DNA from: an uncultured Eubacteriales bacterium
Lineage (GTDB): Bacteria > Bacillota > Clostridia > Oscillospirales > CAG-382
Length of the DNA stretch: 64,000 nt
Assembly: GCA_934502885.1 (NCBI GenBank)
Contig: CAKSUT010000002.1
Coordinates: 62,001-126,000 of the forward strand
Reading direction: 5' to 3'
Numbering within the stretch: position 1 is the stretch's first letter; every line of letters begins with the position of its first letter. The position numbers and the translations under genes were made by a program. Below are positions 42,092 to 51,666 of this stretch, one piece after another. Under the pieces are notes generated by a model that saw only the letters and a program-made list of their open reading frames with translations, did no database searches and was not told the DNA's origin.

Positions 42092-43260
42092 TTGTTCCCC
42101 TCACTTTCGTTCTTGCCTTTCTTCTGCGGTTGCTCCTTATATGGGCTTCCCTCGCAGCTGATACCGTCGCAGCCCGGTTTGCAGGGCATTCCGGAGCAGT
42201 CGAGTCCGAGTCCCGTCTGGCTTCTCGTTTCGGAGTTCTTATTCACAAAAAACCAGTTGAGAATGAAGATAACGAGAGCGGAGGCTATAATCGAGATGCC
42301 GCCGAGTATTTTACCGTCGATTATGAGTATTGCGGAGGTACCGAGAATTGCGCATATTGCGTAGAGAATCATTACCGACTGCTTCTGATTGAAGCCCATA
42401 TCGATAAGTCTGTGGTGGATATGACCTCTGTCCGCTGAGAAAGGACTCTTGCCCTTTGCCATGCGGCGGATAAAGGCGAATGCCGTATCGAAAAGCGGAA
42501 CGGCGAACACGATAAAGGGTATGCAGAACGACACAACGGCATGGAACTTAAAGAAGCCCTGTATCGATATTATCGCAAGAGTAAAGCCCAAGAACATCGA
42601 GCCTGTGTCTCCCATGAATATCTTTGCCGGGTTGAAGTTGAACGGCAGAAAACCGATACAGCTTCCGGCAAGAATACCCGTCATAAGAATAACGGTGAGC
42701 GTTGCTTCATCGACAAAGAATGATGCGAGGAGCATCGAACACGCCGAAATTGCCGACACGCCGCAGGAAAGACCGTCAAGACCGTCGATGAGGTTCGTGG
42801 CGTTTATGAGAAACACTATCCAGAACACTGTGAGCGGTATCGAAAACGAGCCGAATTCGAGGTTTTTGCCCAAAAATGTAATTCGTGTCATAACATTGCC
42901 GGAGCAGGCAGCGACCGTTGCGGAGATTATCTGAAGTCCGAGCTTCAGAAAGGCGTTGAGAGAGTATATATCATCAAGTATTCCCGTGACTATCAGAAGT
43001 ATTCCGCCGCCTATCATACCGACCATCGGCACGGAAAGGTCGCAGAACACAAGGCAGGTCACGATAAAGCCTATGAATATCGCAAGTCCACCCATTCTCG
43101 GAACAGGTTCTTTGTGCATTCTTCTGCCGTCTTTCGGCACGTCAACCGCGCCGAGCTTAAAAGCAAGAACTCTTGCTATCGGAGTTGTGGTAAAGGTTAT
43201 CAGGAATGCGCAGAGCATGGCTGTGAGCAACACCACAATGTTTTGCACCGTCAAATTCAT
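42088..43260 (-). CDS. WecA/TagO-type undecaprenyl-phosphate GlcNAc-1-phosphate transferase
   Basis: 390 residues, about 10-11 membrane spans, with the family motifs NLIDGLDGLS, GDTGSMFLGFT and the RGHIHHRLIDMGF loop. It links GlcNAc-1-P to undecaprenyl phosphate, starting teichoic-acid or wall-polymer assembly. The C-terminal tail (about 342-390) is unusual: polar with four regularly spaced cysteines (355, 360, 364, 369) and then Lys/Glu-rich residues. Coupled to wecB by ATGA. Start follows AAAGGAAAAGGACG. Confidence 0.93.
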   Translation of the reverse strand: MNLTVQNIVVLLTAMLCAFLITFTTTPIARVLAFKLGAVDVPKDGRRMHKEPVPRMGGLAIFIGFIVTCLVFCDLSVPMVGMIGGGILLIVTGILDDIYSLNAFLKLGLQIISATVAACSGNVMTRITFLGKNLEFGSFSIPLTVFWIVFLINATNLIDGLDGLSCGVSAISACSMLLASFFVDEATLTVILMTGILAGSCIGFLPFNFNPAKIFMGDTGSMFLGFTLAIISIQGFFKFHAVVSFCIPFIVFAVPLFDTAFAFIRRMAKGKSPFSADRGHIHHRLIDMGFNQKQSVMILYAICAILGTSAILIIDGKILGGISIIASALVIFILNWFFVNKNSETRSQTGLGLDCSGMPCKPGCDGISCEGSPYKEQPQKKGKNESEGNK

Positions 43261-43300
43261 TTTTTCGTCCTTTTCCTTTCATCGGAGGTTATCTGTCCGA

Positions 43301-44335
43301 TTATTTTACGCTGTAAAATCCGACCTTGCGGTAAACCTTTGTGAGCATCTTTCTCGCAAGGTAACGCGCCTTGTCTGCGCCGTCCTTCATTACGTCCTCA
43401 AGGTATGCCTTGTCTGCGACAATCTTCGCATACTCTGTTCTTATCGGTTCGAGAGCGTCCGCGCAGGTTTCGCCCACGGCAAGCTTGAAGTCGCCGTAGC
43501 CCTTGCCGTCAAACTCACGCTCTATCTCATCATAGGTCTTTCCGGTAAGTGCGGAGTAAATATTCATGAGGTTGTTTATGCCGTCCTTGCCTTCGGCGTA
43601 CTTAACGACGCTGTCGGAGTCGGTCACGGCGCGCTTGATTTTCTTTATTGTCTCGTCTCTCTTTTCGATTATGCCGACGTATGCGCCCGGGTTGGGATCG
43701 GACTTACTCATTTTCTTTGTGGGGTCAAGGAGAGAATTTATCTTCATGCCTGTCTTGGGAATGTAGGGTTCGGGAATAACGAAGGTATCACCGTAAATGC
43801 CGTTGAAGCGTCCTGCGATGTCACGTGTTATCTCAACGTGCTGTTTCTGGTCGATGCCGACGGGAACAAGGTGTGCGCCGTAAAGAAGAATATCGGACGC
43901 CATGAGCACGGGATACGTGAAGAGTCCGGCGTTTATGTTGTCGGCGTGCTTCTGGGACTTATCCTTAAACTGCGTCATTCTCGAAAGCTCTCCGAACATT
44001 GTGTTGCAGCTAAGCACCCATGCAAGCTCTGTGTGCGCCGGAACATGGCTCTGCACGAACATAACGCTCTTTTTCGGGTCAATGCCGCAGGCAATGTAAA
44101 GCGCCAACGTTTCGAGAGTTCTGCGGCGAAGATCCGCCGGGGTCTGTCTTACGGTTATCGCATGGAGGTCAACCACGCAGTAGATACAGTCGTAGTCATC
44201 CTGAAGTCCGACCCAATTCTTTATTGCGCCGAGGTAATTTCCGAGAGTGAGAAGTCCGCTCGGCTGTACACCGGAGAAAATTCTCTTTTTCTGTTCGGTC
44301 GTTTCGACCGCTTCATTCTTGATTTCTTCTGTCAT
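43301..44335 (-). CDS. trpS: Tryptophanyl-tRNA synthetase
   Basis: 344 residues, normal length. Class I motifs: QPSGLLTLGNYLGA (HIGH equivalent) and KKMSKSDPNPG (KMSKS). It charges tRNA-Trp. It starts 10 bases behind the aminotransferase gene and lies 40 bases upstream of wecA. The message's leader (about 60 bases, before the aminotransferase) is too short for a T-box, so tRNA-responsive control is not indicated here. Confidence 0.97.
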   Translation of the reverse strand: MTEEIKNEAVETTEQKKRIFSGVQPSGLLTLGNYLGAIKNWVGLQDDYDCIYCVVDLHAITVRQTPADLRRRTLETLALYIACGIDPKKSVMFVQSHVPAHTELAWVLSCNTMFGELSRMTQFKDKSQKHADNINAGLFTYPVLMASDILLYGAHLVPVGIDQKQHVEITRDIAGRFNGIYGDTFVIPEPYIPKTGMKINSLLDPTKKMSKSDPNPGAYVGIIEKRDETIKKIKRAVTDSDSVVKYAEGKDGINNLMNIYSALTGKTYDEIEREFDGKGYGDFKLAVGETCADALEPIRTEYAKIVADKAYLEDVMKDGADKARYLARKMLTKVYRKVGFYSVK

Positions 44336-44345
44336 TTCGCATTCC

Positions 44346-45539
44346 TCATTCTTTAATATGATTTCTGAGTACGTCGGCGATTATTCCGACGCCCTTTACT
44401 ATCTGTTCGTCCGTCGGTGTTGAGTAGTTCATTCTGAAGGAAAGGCTCTTTCCGCTCTCGTCGGGAAGGAAGGTAGCCCCCGGCACAACCGCAACCTCGT
44501 GAGCCACAGTATCCTTGATGAAAGAGTCGGCGTCGGTTCCGTCCGGAAGCGTTACCCACAGGAAGAGTCCGCCCTCGGGGCGTGTAAACTTCACGCTCTT
44601 CGGGAACTTTTTGTCCATTTCCGAAAGCATAAGCGACGACTTTTCACGGTAGAGCTTTCTTATTTCGGCGATATGAGCGTCGAGGTCGTATCTCTCGATA
44701 TACTTTGAGCAGAGCATCTGGAAGAAAAGGTTCGTGTGAACGTCGTTCGTCTGCTTTATTACGACCACCTTGGATATAAGGTCGCGGTGTCCGCAGAGGA
44801 AGCCTATTCTCATGCCGGAGGAAAGAATCTTCGAGAAAGAGCTGCAATAGATAACGATACCCTCATCGTCCATGCTCTTTATCGTGGGGACGTCCTCTCC
44901 CGCAAAGCGAAGCTCTCCGTAGGGGTTATCCTCGAGTATCGGCACGCCGTACTTCTTCGCAAGAGCAAGCACCGCTCTTCTCTTTTCGAGAGACATTGTG
45001 ATTCCCGACGGATTCTGGAAAGTCGGGATAAGGTATATCATCTTTGCGTTCTTGTTTTCGGAGAGCGCTTTTTCGAGACCCTCGACCGATATTCCGTCGT
45101 CCTCGACATCAACTCCGACAAGCTTTGCACCGGTTGAACGGAAAGCATTGAGTGCTCCTATGAAGCTCGGATTCTCACAGATAACGACATCCCCCTCGTT
45201 GCAAAGCACCTTGCACGTGAGGTCTATACCCTGCTGACCGCCGGTGACGATTATCGTTTCGTCGAAGTCGCGTCCTATACCGAATTTTTCTTTCATGCGC
45301 GCCTCAACCTGACGCCGAAGAGGCGTGTAGCCCTCGGTTATGCCGTACTGGAGTGCAATGCCGGCTTCCTTTTCAAATATTTCGTCGGCAAGCACATGAA
45401 GCTCCTCAACCGGGAACGACTTTACATTGGGATTACCTGCGGCAAACGAAATCACGTTCGGATTTGTGAGCGACTTGAATATTTCTCTTATAGCGGACGG
45501 TTTGAGTCCCGAAACCTTATCCGAAAACTTGAATTGCAT
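44346..45539 (-). CDS. PLP-dependent aminotransferase (class I/II, LysN-like)
   Basis: 397 residues of the fold-type I aminotransferases. The PLP lysine lies in SSFSKILSSGMRIGFL, with PTFQNPSGITM and EDNPYGELRF typical of the MocR/2-aminoadipate-aminotransferase branch. Likely substrate is an aromatic, branched or dicarboxylic amino acid. No HTH domain is attached, so it is an enzyme rather than a MocR regulator. It heads the aminotransferase-trpS-wecA-wecB run. Start ATG follows AAAGGACAG. Confidence 0.9.
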   Translation of the reverse strand: MQFKFSDKVSGLKPSAIREIFKSLTNPNVISFAAGNPNVKSFPVEELHVLADEIFEKEAGIALQYGITEGYTPLRRQVEARMKEKFGIGRDFDETIIVTGGQQGIDLTCKVLCNEGDVVICENPSFIGALNAFRSTGAKLVGVDVEDDGISVEGLEKALSENKNAKMIYLIPTFQNPSGITMSLEKRRAVLALAKKYGVPILEDNPYGELRFAGEDVPTIKSMDDEGIVIYCSSFSKILSSGMRIGFLCGHRDLISKVVVIKQTNDVHTNLFFQMLCSKYIERYDLDAHIAEIRKLYREKSSLMLSEMDKKFPKSVKFTRPEGGLFLWVTLPDGTDADSFIKDTVAHEVAVVPGATFLPDESGKSLSFRMNYSTPTDEQIVKGVGIIADVLRNHIKE

Positions 45540-45605
45540 TTTATCTCTGTCCTTTCTCTTTGCATTCGCAAACGCACACAGCGTTATGCACAGATATTCT
45601 TATAC

Positions 45606-45634
45606 ATTGTAGCACAAAGGGCGTAAAAAGTCAA
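45606..45634 (-). promoter_or_regulatory. Promoter of the aminotransferase-trpS-wecA unit
   Basis: On the minus strand, TTGACT (45634-45629), 17 bases, TACAAT (45611-45606). Confidence 0.7.
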
Positions 45635-45757
45635 TACCGACACACAAAAAGTTACGAATACACGCAAATTAACCGCATTTTAATATGCCGTAAAACCTCC
45701 TCACTATTTCGGGCAGAGTGCAAATCTCCCCTATTTTGAAAAGCCGTCAGCACGAAT

Positions 45758-45794
45758 ATAAAAATTCCGCCTGCCGACGTGAATCGACAGACGG
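45758..45794 (-). terminator. Terminator after the second SLH/beta-helix gene
   Basis: CCGTCTGTCGA and TCGGCAGGCGG pair through G-C, A-U and G-U pairs (45794-45784 with 45777-45767), followed by AATTTTTAT on the minus strand. Confidence 0.8.
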
Positions 45795-45817
45795 AAAAAG
45801 GATGGTATGGTGTTGGC

Positions 45818-48800
45818 TTATTTAGCGTAGTAGAAAATATTCTTGCCGTCGCTCTTGAATACCTTGTCGAGATATGCAGGGATAAGTCCGTTGAACGGAA
45901 CATATGCGTTTGAATATCTGAACATTGCCTTACCCTTTGTCTGGATGAAGGTGTTGCCCTTGAATTCCGCCGCTTCGTCGCCGCCTGCCTCAAGGATAAA
46001 GAGCTGATGTGTGGAACGGTCAAATACATTGCCGCTGATTACGAAGTTTGCGGTATCAACAGCGCCTCCGCTTCTGATGTGAGAGGGAGCGGTCTTGTCG
46101 GGACGGGTAAAGCCGAAGCCTTCGCCTGCGTAGCGGCAGATGTTATCCGTGTAAGCGATATTGACCTGATATCTTGTCGTACCTTCCCTTGCACGGATGA
46201 AATGCTCTATGGAGTATACGCAACGGAGAATAACGTTGTCCTTGTAGGTTACATTCTTCATAATGAAGTCACCTTCTGTTTCATGAGACACCTGATGCGT
46301 TACGCCTGCGTCATAAACCTGATCGATGTAGCAGTTGGAAACGGTATAGTCAGTTGCGCCGCCGTAAATCTCAACGGCATTTCCGAATCTTACAGCACCC
46401 TCGTTGTAGTTTTGGAGTGCACCGCCAATCCACCAGAATTCACAGTTTTGGACGGTAAGACCCTCGCATGTGCCTGCACCGACTCCGTGGCTTCCGCCGT
46501 ATGCAATGCATAGATTATCAAAGGTAATGTTATTTCCTGCGGAGAATACATTGTTTCTTCTGTTGAACTCGATGTTGGTAAATCTCTCTGCAGGGTTGCC
46601 GGAAGTAGAGCAGAGGTAAATGTAACCTGTATCGTTTGTCGCTTCAACTCTCTTTCCGCCAAGGTCATGGAAGAATTCAAGATCCTTCTTAAGATCCTTG
46701 TAACCTGTTACGGCATTGGGTCCGTCGTAAAGAGTCTTCTGAGCGATGAGACTGTGATCGCCGCCGTTGAACACGATCTGTCCGACGTCATCCGCTATTC
46801 TTTCGCTGTACTTGTAAACATTGGGTGTATCGGTCTGCTCCCACTTGCCGGTAACTGCGCCGTCGAAGGGAGAACCGTAGAACTTAGGCTTGTCGCCCTC
46901 GCCGTATGCGGAATATGTGATACCGCTTTTTGCACGGAACTTGACATCTCTCCAGAGGTCGCCTCTCTTGAAGTATACGACGCTTCCCTTGGTCATTGTA
47001 ACAGCGGAAAGCTTGGCGAGAGTCTTCCAAGCGGTAGCCTCGGTGAGACCGTCGTTGGAGTCGTTACCCGTGCTTGCAGATACATAGTATGCCTTGCCGT
47101 CGCCTGTAGGCTTTACTTCGGTCTTTGTCGCTTTTATCTCGGCGATTCTGTCCTCGGTCTTCTTGTCGAGAGCCGCGAGAACGTCGTCGGGAATTGTTTC
47201 AAATTCGGAAGCACCCTCAACGCCGTCTGTGAGAGTACCCTTTTCAAAGTCGATTGTTACTGCTTTTTCGGCACCCTCAAACTTATATGTGCCGTCATCA
47301 GCCGTGCCTGTGATCTTCTTGCCGTCAGCCGCCGTAACCTTGATAACGACATAATCGGGCTTCTGCTCAACTACGGTAACGCTTCCCTCGCCCTTAGCGG
47401 TGAAGGTGTAGTCGGCAACCTCTTCGCCGGGAGTGTATAAGCGTTCGCCGCCTACAGTACCGAGAAGTCTCTTGCCTCTGATTTCGCAGAATTCGAGACT
47501 CTTGCCGGCGGTAGCGCCTGTGAAATCAGCACCGCTTTCGATTATGACTGCCGTTCCGGTGCAGTGTGTGGGCTTCTTTGCGTCGCCCTTGCCGGTGCCG
47601 GAGATTCCATTCCATATGCCGCCTCTTACGAGTACGTTGGAGTAAGCTTCGGTGACGCCTTCCTTGATGTAATTTACCGTACCGCCGAGGTCGAAGGCAG
47701 AGCCGCCGTAGATGTTTACGTATGTGCTCTTCTCGCCACTCTTGACGCAGACGATATCTTTACCGAAAATAACGTTTCTGTTGTCGCAGTAGATGGACGC
47801 ATTGGCACCCTCTGACATAATGGTGAGGTTATCAAAAATCGTGTCGCATCCGGGGATCAGGTTCTTCCAAGTCGGGAAGATAATCATTGCTTCGTTAGTT
47901 TCTCTGTAGTCAACGCCGCCATAAACGCTCGTTATCATGAGCTTCTTTTTACCGCCGGTGGAGATATTTGCGCCAAGCCTAAACTGACCGCAGACAACAA
48001 CCGTACCCTCATCATCGCCGATAATCTTGCGTGCAGCACCGAAGTCGGGTACTGCCTTATCGGGAGAAGAACCGTCGTTTGACGCATTGCCCTTTATACC
48101 GTCGAGATATACAACCTTGCCATCGACCTTATACTCAACCTTGCCCGTACCCTTGGGGTTATCGATCGTGGGAGTATAGTCAACGCCGCCTGCCGCAACG
48201 ACTATCTGGAAGTATGCCCAGTGGCCTTCGGGGACGTCGCTGAAGGTAAGGCGCTTGTTCTTGTTGAGGATTGATGCGGAATCATATACGCCGCATACTC
48301 TGTTGATAACGGCGACAACCTCCGCACGGGTTATTGTCTTGTCTGGGCGGAATGTGCCGTCGTTATAGCCGTTTACAAGCTTATTCGAGGACGCAGCCAT
48401 GATTGCGTCGTAGTACTTGTGAGTCTCCGGAACGTCGGAAAAGCTTTGAGCTCCAGACTTTATCTCAATGCTTGCCGACTTGTTTATAATCGAAACAAAC
48501 TCCGCTCTCGTGATTGCGCGGTTGGGGTCAAAGTTTTCAAAGGAATCGTAGAATCCGAACTCTTCGAGATATGCTATGGTGTTGAAGAACCAGTCGTCGG
48601 ACTTCACGTTCTCAAACTTTGTCTCTGTGTACTCCTTGGAAACATCGGTCTTATCGCAGAGTCTCACGATAATCGTGGATGCCTCGGCTATGGTGATATT
48701 CTTGGAGGGCTTGAAGGTGCCGTCGCTGTAGCCGGTCATATAAGTCGAAGCGAGAGTCATGAGCATCCTCGGTTTGAGAAGCTCCTTCTCAGCATTTGCG

Positions 48801-49768
48801 TTGACATCGGACTCAACGAACTTTACTGCCGCATTGAGGTTCTTTATCTCAGTCTTGCCGTTTGCAACAACAGTACCGTCAATCTCCGCACCGTAGCCCT
48901 TGTCGGCGAGAACGTAGAACTCCCCCTTCGCTGCGAGAGGAATTATGTAGCCCTGAGTGCCGGTTACCGTCATGGTGTTGTCAACGGTTTCTTCGCAAGC
49001 GGCTCCGTTATAGCTTATGAAAAGCTTTGTGCCGGAAATCTCCCAAGCCGCACTTCCGGAAAAATACGTCTTTTCCTTGTCTTTGCTGTTTGTACACTCA
49101 AATCCGTCACCGAGTGCAAGACGTGCGTCAATCGTGGGACGAGGCTTGTCGTCCGAACCCTTACCGGAGGCTTTTATTAACCCGAATGAACCGGAAAGGA
49201 CGGTTATTGAGGAGTTTGCCGGGAAGTTCTTAGAGTCGGAAAGGTCGAATGCGGAGCCACCGTAAACATTGAGTTTCCCATCACCCTTTGTCTCTATGCC
49301 GTAACCCATAACAACAGGATGATGATCGGCATAAACCGAGTTATTATTTCCGACAACCTCGATAACCATATTTTCGAAAAGAAATGCATTATGAAGAGTG
49401 AGGTTTTTCCAGTTCTCTGGGAATCTGAGACACCCCTTATTCCTGTAATCATTTCCGTCGTAAACGGAGGTAATCTTCACTACAGCCCCGGAATCGGCAC
49501 TTCCTATTCCGGTGTTACCGGTAATCTCAACGGGACCCGTGAGTACCACTGTGCCGCCGCCTGCATTCGCAACCGCCCGTATTGCGGTAACAAACGACTT
49601 TGCAGGTTTGTCGGGTGTCGCACCGCCTGTTGCCGTACCGTTTTCGCCGTCAACATAGACGACTGTCATGCCGGTCACGGTCGATATTGACGACGCCGGA
49701 AGAGTAAATGTCGCAAGCAATCCCACTGAAATAATCACAGCGAGAACAAGTGATGTAAGTCTTTTCAT
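45818..49768 (-). CDS. Large SLH-domain surface protein with repeated beta-helix modules
   Basis: 1316 residues. Signal peptide (about 1-27). A beta-helix-like module (about 33-245; TVVYVDGENGTATGG, KITSVYDGNDYRNKG, NVYGGSAFDLSDSKN), three SLH repeats (about 335-525; GYSDGTFKPSKNITIAEA, GYNDGTFRPDKTITRAE), a second copy of the first module (about 548-760; VVYLDGIKGNASNDG, MITSVYGGVDYRETN, NIYGGSAFDLGGTVN), then a C-terminal beta-helix (about 889-1316; YYVSASTGNDSNDGLTEAT). The last part matches the SLH protein at 1543-5118. SLH in mid-chain is less common than at an end. Probably wall-displayed; whether it cuts pectin-like polymer or binds it is not shown. Confidence 0.85.
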   Translation of the reverse strand: MKRLTSLVLAVIISVGLLATFTLPASSISTVTGMTVVYVDGENGTATGGATPDKPAKSFVTAIRAVANAGGGTVVLTGPVEITGNTGIGSADSGAVVKITSVYDGNDYRNKGCLRFPENWKNLTLHNAFLFENMVIEVVGNNNSVYADHHPVVMGYGIETKGDGKLNVYGGSAFDLSDSKNFPANSSITVLSGSFGLIKASGKGSDDKPRPTIDARLALGDGFECTNSKDKEKTYFSGSAAWEISGTKLFISYNGAACEETVDNTMTVTGTQGYIIPLAAKGEFYVLADKGYGAEIDGTVVANGKTEIKNLNAAVKFVESDVNANAEKELLKPRMLMTLASTYMTGYSDGTFKPSKNITIAEASTIIVRLCDKTDVSKEYTETKFENVKSDDWFFNTIAYLEEFGFYDSFENFDPNRAITRAEFVSIINKSASIEIKSGAQSFSDVPETHKYYDAIMAASSNKLVNGYNDGTFRPDKTITRAEVVAVINRVCGVYDSASILNKNKRLTFSDVPEGHWAYFQIVVAAGGVDYTPTIDNPKGTGKVEYKVDGKVVYLDGIKGNASNDGSSPDKAVPDFGAARKIIGDDEGTVVVCGQFRLGANISTGGKKKLMITSVYGGVDYRETNEAMIIFPTWKNLIPGCDTIFDNLTIMSEGANASIYCDNRNVIFGKDIVCVKSGEKSTYVNIYGGSAFDLGGTVNYIKEGVTEAYSNVLVRGGIWNGISGTGKGDAKKPTHCTGTAVIIESGADFTGATAGKSLEFCEIRGKRLLGTVGGERLYTPGEEVADYTFTAKGEGSVTVVEQKPDYVVIKVTAADGKKITGTADDGTYKFEGAEKAVTIDFEKGTLTDGVEGASEFETIPDDVLAALDKKTEDRIAEIKATKTEVKPTGDGKAYYVSASTGNDSNDGLTEATAWKTLAKLSAVTMTKGSVVYFKRGDLWRDVKFRAKSGITYSAYGEGDKPKFYGSPFDGAVTGKWEQTDTPNVYKYSERIADDVGQIVFNGGDHSLIAQKTLYDGPNAVTGYKDLKKDLEFFHDLGGKRVEATNDTGYIYLCSTSGNPAERFTNIEFNRRNNVFSAGNNITFDNLCIAYGGSHGVGAGTCEGLTVQNCEFWWIGGALQNYNEGAVRFGNAVEIYGGATDYTVSNCYIDQVYDAGVTHQVSHETEGDFIMKNVTYKDNVILRCVYSIEHFIRAREGTTRYQVNIAYTDNICRYAGEGFGFTRPDKTAPSHIRSGGAVDTANFVISGNVFDRSTHQLFILEAGGDEAAEFKGNTFIQTKGKAMFRYSNAYVPFNGLIPAYLDKVFKSDGKNIFYYAK

Positions 49769-49824
49769 ATTTTCCTCCTTAAGATACTCTGCAACTTGCA
49801 GTATTCCTATTGGCTTACGGTTAT

Positions 49825-49853
49825 ATTTTACACTATTTGCACAACTTTGTCAA
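49825..49853 (-). promoter_or_regulatory. Promoter of the second SLH/beta-helix gene
   Basis: On the minus strand, TTGACA (49853-49848), 17 bases, TAAAAT (49830-49825); leader of 50 bases ending in AAGGAGGAAAAT. Confidence 0.75.
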
Positions 49854-49970
49854 CAGCTAAAGCAAAGAAAAAATATCATAAAGCAATAAAAATTAGGGTA
49901 AGATTTGCTTTTCCAACAAACATTATTTTTAAGCCATAGAAAAATTTCCGTTGTTTTTGTCTATACTGCA

Positions 49971-50012
49971 CAAAAAGAAAAGGTGCAAGCCTCCTTTCAG
50001 ACTCCCACCTTT
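49971..50012 (-). terminator. Terminator of the wecG-to-DUF1294 run
   Basis: AAAGGTG with CACCTTT, and inner GAGTC with GGCTT, pair on the minus strand; TTTTCTTTTTG follows. Confidence 0.65.
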
Positions 50013-50015
50013 ATG

Positions 50016-50354
50016 TCAAAGCTTAATTGTTCCGTTCTTCACGAGAAACCATACTATGCACGCCTGAACAGCCATTATAAACGGTATGCCGAAGACAAAG
50101 CTTACGTGCTTTATTTTGTGTCTGAAGGCGTACATTCCGACAATCATGCCGATAGAGCCGCCGAAAAACGACAAAACGAAGAAGTCCTTCTCGGGAACAC
50201 GCTCCTTTCCGAGAATTGCCGAAAGTTTATCGTGTCGGCAAAGAAAGAAGACGTAGACGTTCATTATAACGAGGTATACAATCACCGCACCTTTCAGCGG
50301 ATTTGCCTCCATAAAGCTTGCAAACGGCTCGATAAATTCAAGAAATGCGCTCAT
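50016..50354 (-). CDS. DUF1294 membrane protein
   Basis: 112 residues. About three hydrophobic spans (near 18-38, 62-80, 85-104). FVLSFFGGSIGMIVGMYAFRHK is the conserved DUF1294 core and LCRHDKLSA a charged loop. Function is unknown in the family. Last gene of the nine-gene run; start ATG follows GAAAGGTG and lies 40 bases behind the U32 gene. Confidence 0.85.
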   Translation of the reverse strand: MSAFLEFIEPFASFMEANPLKGAVIVYLVIMNVYVFFLCRHDKLSAILGKERVPEKDFFVLSFFGGSIGMIVGMYAFRHKIKHVSFVFGIPFIMAVQACIVWFLVKNGTIKL

Positions 50355-50394
50355 TATTTACGACACCTTTCTTCGGTTTCACCACCGGTGTGCA

Positions 50395-51639
50395 TCACAC
50401 TCCGCTTACGATATCCCCCGGGTAAAGTTCAAAGGGAGCGGCAATCGAGTAGCGCATTTTCGGGTGCGGTGCGCACTCTATCTTTTCGCCGTTTTCGTCG
50501 CGAAGATCAGAAAGCACAATATCACAAAAACCCTTGCCTGGCGAAATAACTCTTGCGTGTTCTCCCTCGGAGACCTTGTTTCTCTGTAAAAGTACGGCAC
50601 GTCCGGTCTCTTTGTCGAAGCTCTCGACTGTGGCAAGGTACGCCTTGTCTCTTATGTAGCCGCCCTCGCCCCAGATCTGCGCATTGTCGAGAGGACTTGT
50701 GTAGAAGTAACCCGTGCAGTAGCCTCTGTGGCTAACGCTCTCCACCTCTTCGAGAGATTTGGTGTCGAACACGTAACCGTCGGGGTCGGCAAGATAGGAG
50801 TTCAGCTCGTTTTTGTAAGCATTTGCGGTGATTGCCGTGTAGTATGCGCTCTTTACCCTGCCCTCTATTTTGAAGCTGTCGATTCCGGCTTTCACGAGGT
50901 CGGGGATATGCTCTATCATGCACATATCGTTTGAGCTGAACATAAAAGTGCCGTGTTCGTTCTGCACCGCCTCGAAGCTTCGCTCGGGCTTTCCCGTTTC
51001 GTGGATTTCGGCGGTTATTTCTTTTGCGTCATACTCCCAGCGGCAGGGCTGTGCGCAAGCTCCTCTGTTTGCGTCTCTGCCGATGAAGTAGTTCGACAGG
51101 AGGCATCTTCCGGAGTGGGAAACACACATCGCGCCGTGTACGAACGCTTCAAGCTCAAGCTCCGGCGGTATCTCACTTCTTATCTCGGCAATTTCGGCAA
51201 GCGAAAGCTCTCTTGCAAGGACTACCCTCGTCGCGCCGAGTTCGTACCATGCGCGGCACGCGGCGGCGTTGAGGGTATTCGCCTGAGTTGAGATGTGGAT
51301 ATCGACGTTCGGTGCGTACTTTTTTGCCATTGAGAATACGCCGATATCGGAAATTATGAGTGCGTCGGGGGCTATTTCGCCGAGATAAGCAAGATACTCA
51401 CGCAGAGCCTTTTCCTCGCTCGGGCGGGGCATGATGTTGACTGTGACGTAAACCTTGACGCCCTTGCCGTGCGCGTACTCGATCGCCGCCGCAAGCTCTT
51501 CGTCGGTGAAGTTGTCCGATGCCGTTCTCATACCGAAGCTCTTCCCGGCGAGGTACACGGCGTCAGCACCGTAAAGTATGGCGAAGCGCATTTTTTCAAA
51601 ATTGCCGGCAGGTGCCAGAATTTCCGGTCGTTTTATCAT
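50395..51639 (-). CDS. U32 family peptidase-like protein
   Basis: 414 residues. LAPAGNFEKMRFAILYGADA at the start, ELEAFVHGAMCVSHSGRCLL and DANRGACAQPCRWEY (the Cys cluster) define the U32 group. Some members act in RNA modification (RlhA, TrhP) rather than proteolysis, and the Cys set may bind an iron-sulfur centre. It sits between mltG (27-base gap) and DUF1294. Substrate unknown. Confidence 0.9.
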   Translation of the reverse strand: MIKRPEILAPAGNFEKMRFAILYGADAVYLAGKSFGMRTASDNFTDEELAAAIEYAHGKGVKVYVTVNIMPRPSEEKALREYLAYLGEIAPDALIISDIGVFSMAKKYAPNVDIHISTQANTLNAAACRAWYELGATRVVLARELSLAEIAEIRSEIPPELELEAFVHGAMCVSHSGRCLLSNYFIGRDANRGACAQPCRWEYDAKEITAEIHETGKPERSFEAVQNEHGTFMFSSNDMCMIEHIPDLVKAGIDSFKIEGRVKSAYYTAITANAYKNELNSYLADPDGYVFDTKSLEEVESVSHRGYCTGYFYTSPLDNAQIWGEGGYIRDKAYLATVESFDKETGRAVLLQRNKVSEGEHARVISPGKGFCDIVLSDLRDENGEKIECAPHPKMRYSIAAPFELYPGDIVSGV

Positions 51640-51666
51640 CTTTTTACCTTTCGTTTTCGCGCGGTC

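Noticed and set aside
42956..44356. 466-codon plus-strand open frame
   Set aside because: It runs across wecA and trpS in antisense; both of those carry unmistakable motifs.
45540..45605. T-box riboswitch for trpS
   Set aside because: The leader of the unit is about 60 bases, too short, and no T-box sequence is present.
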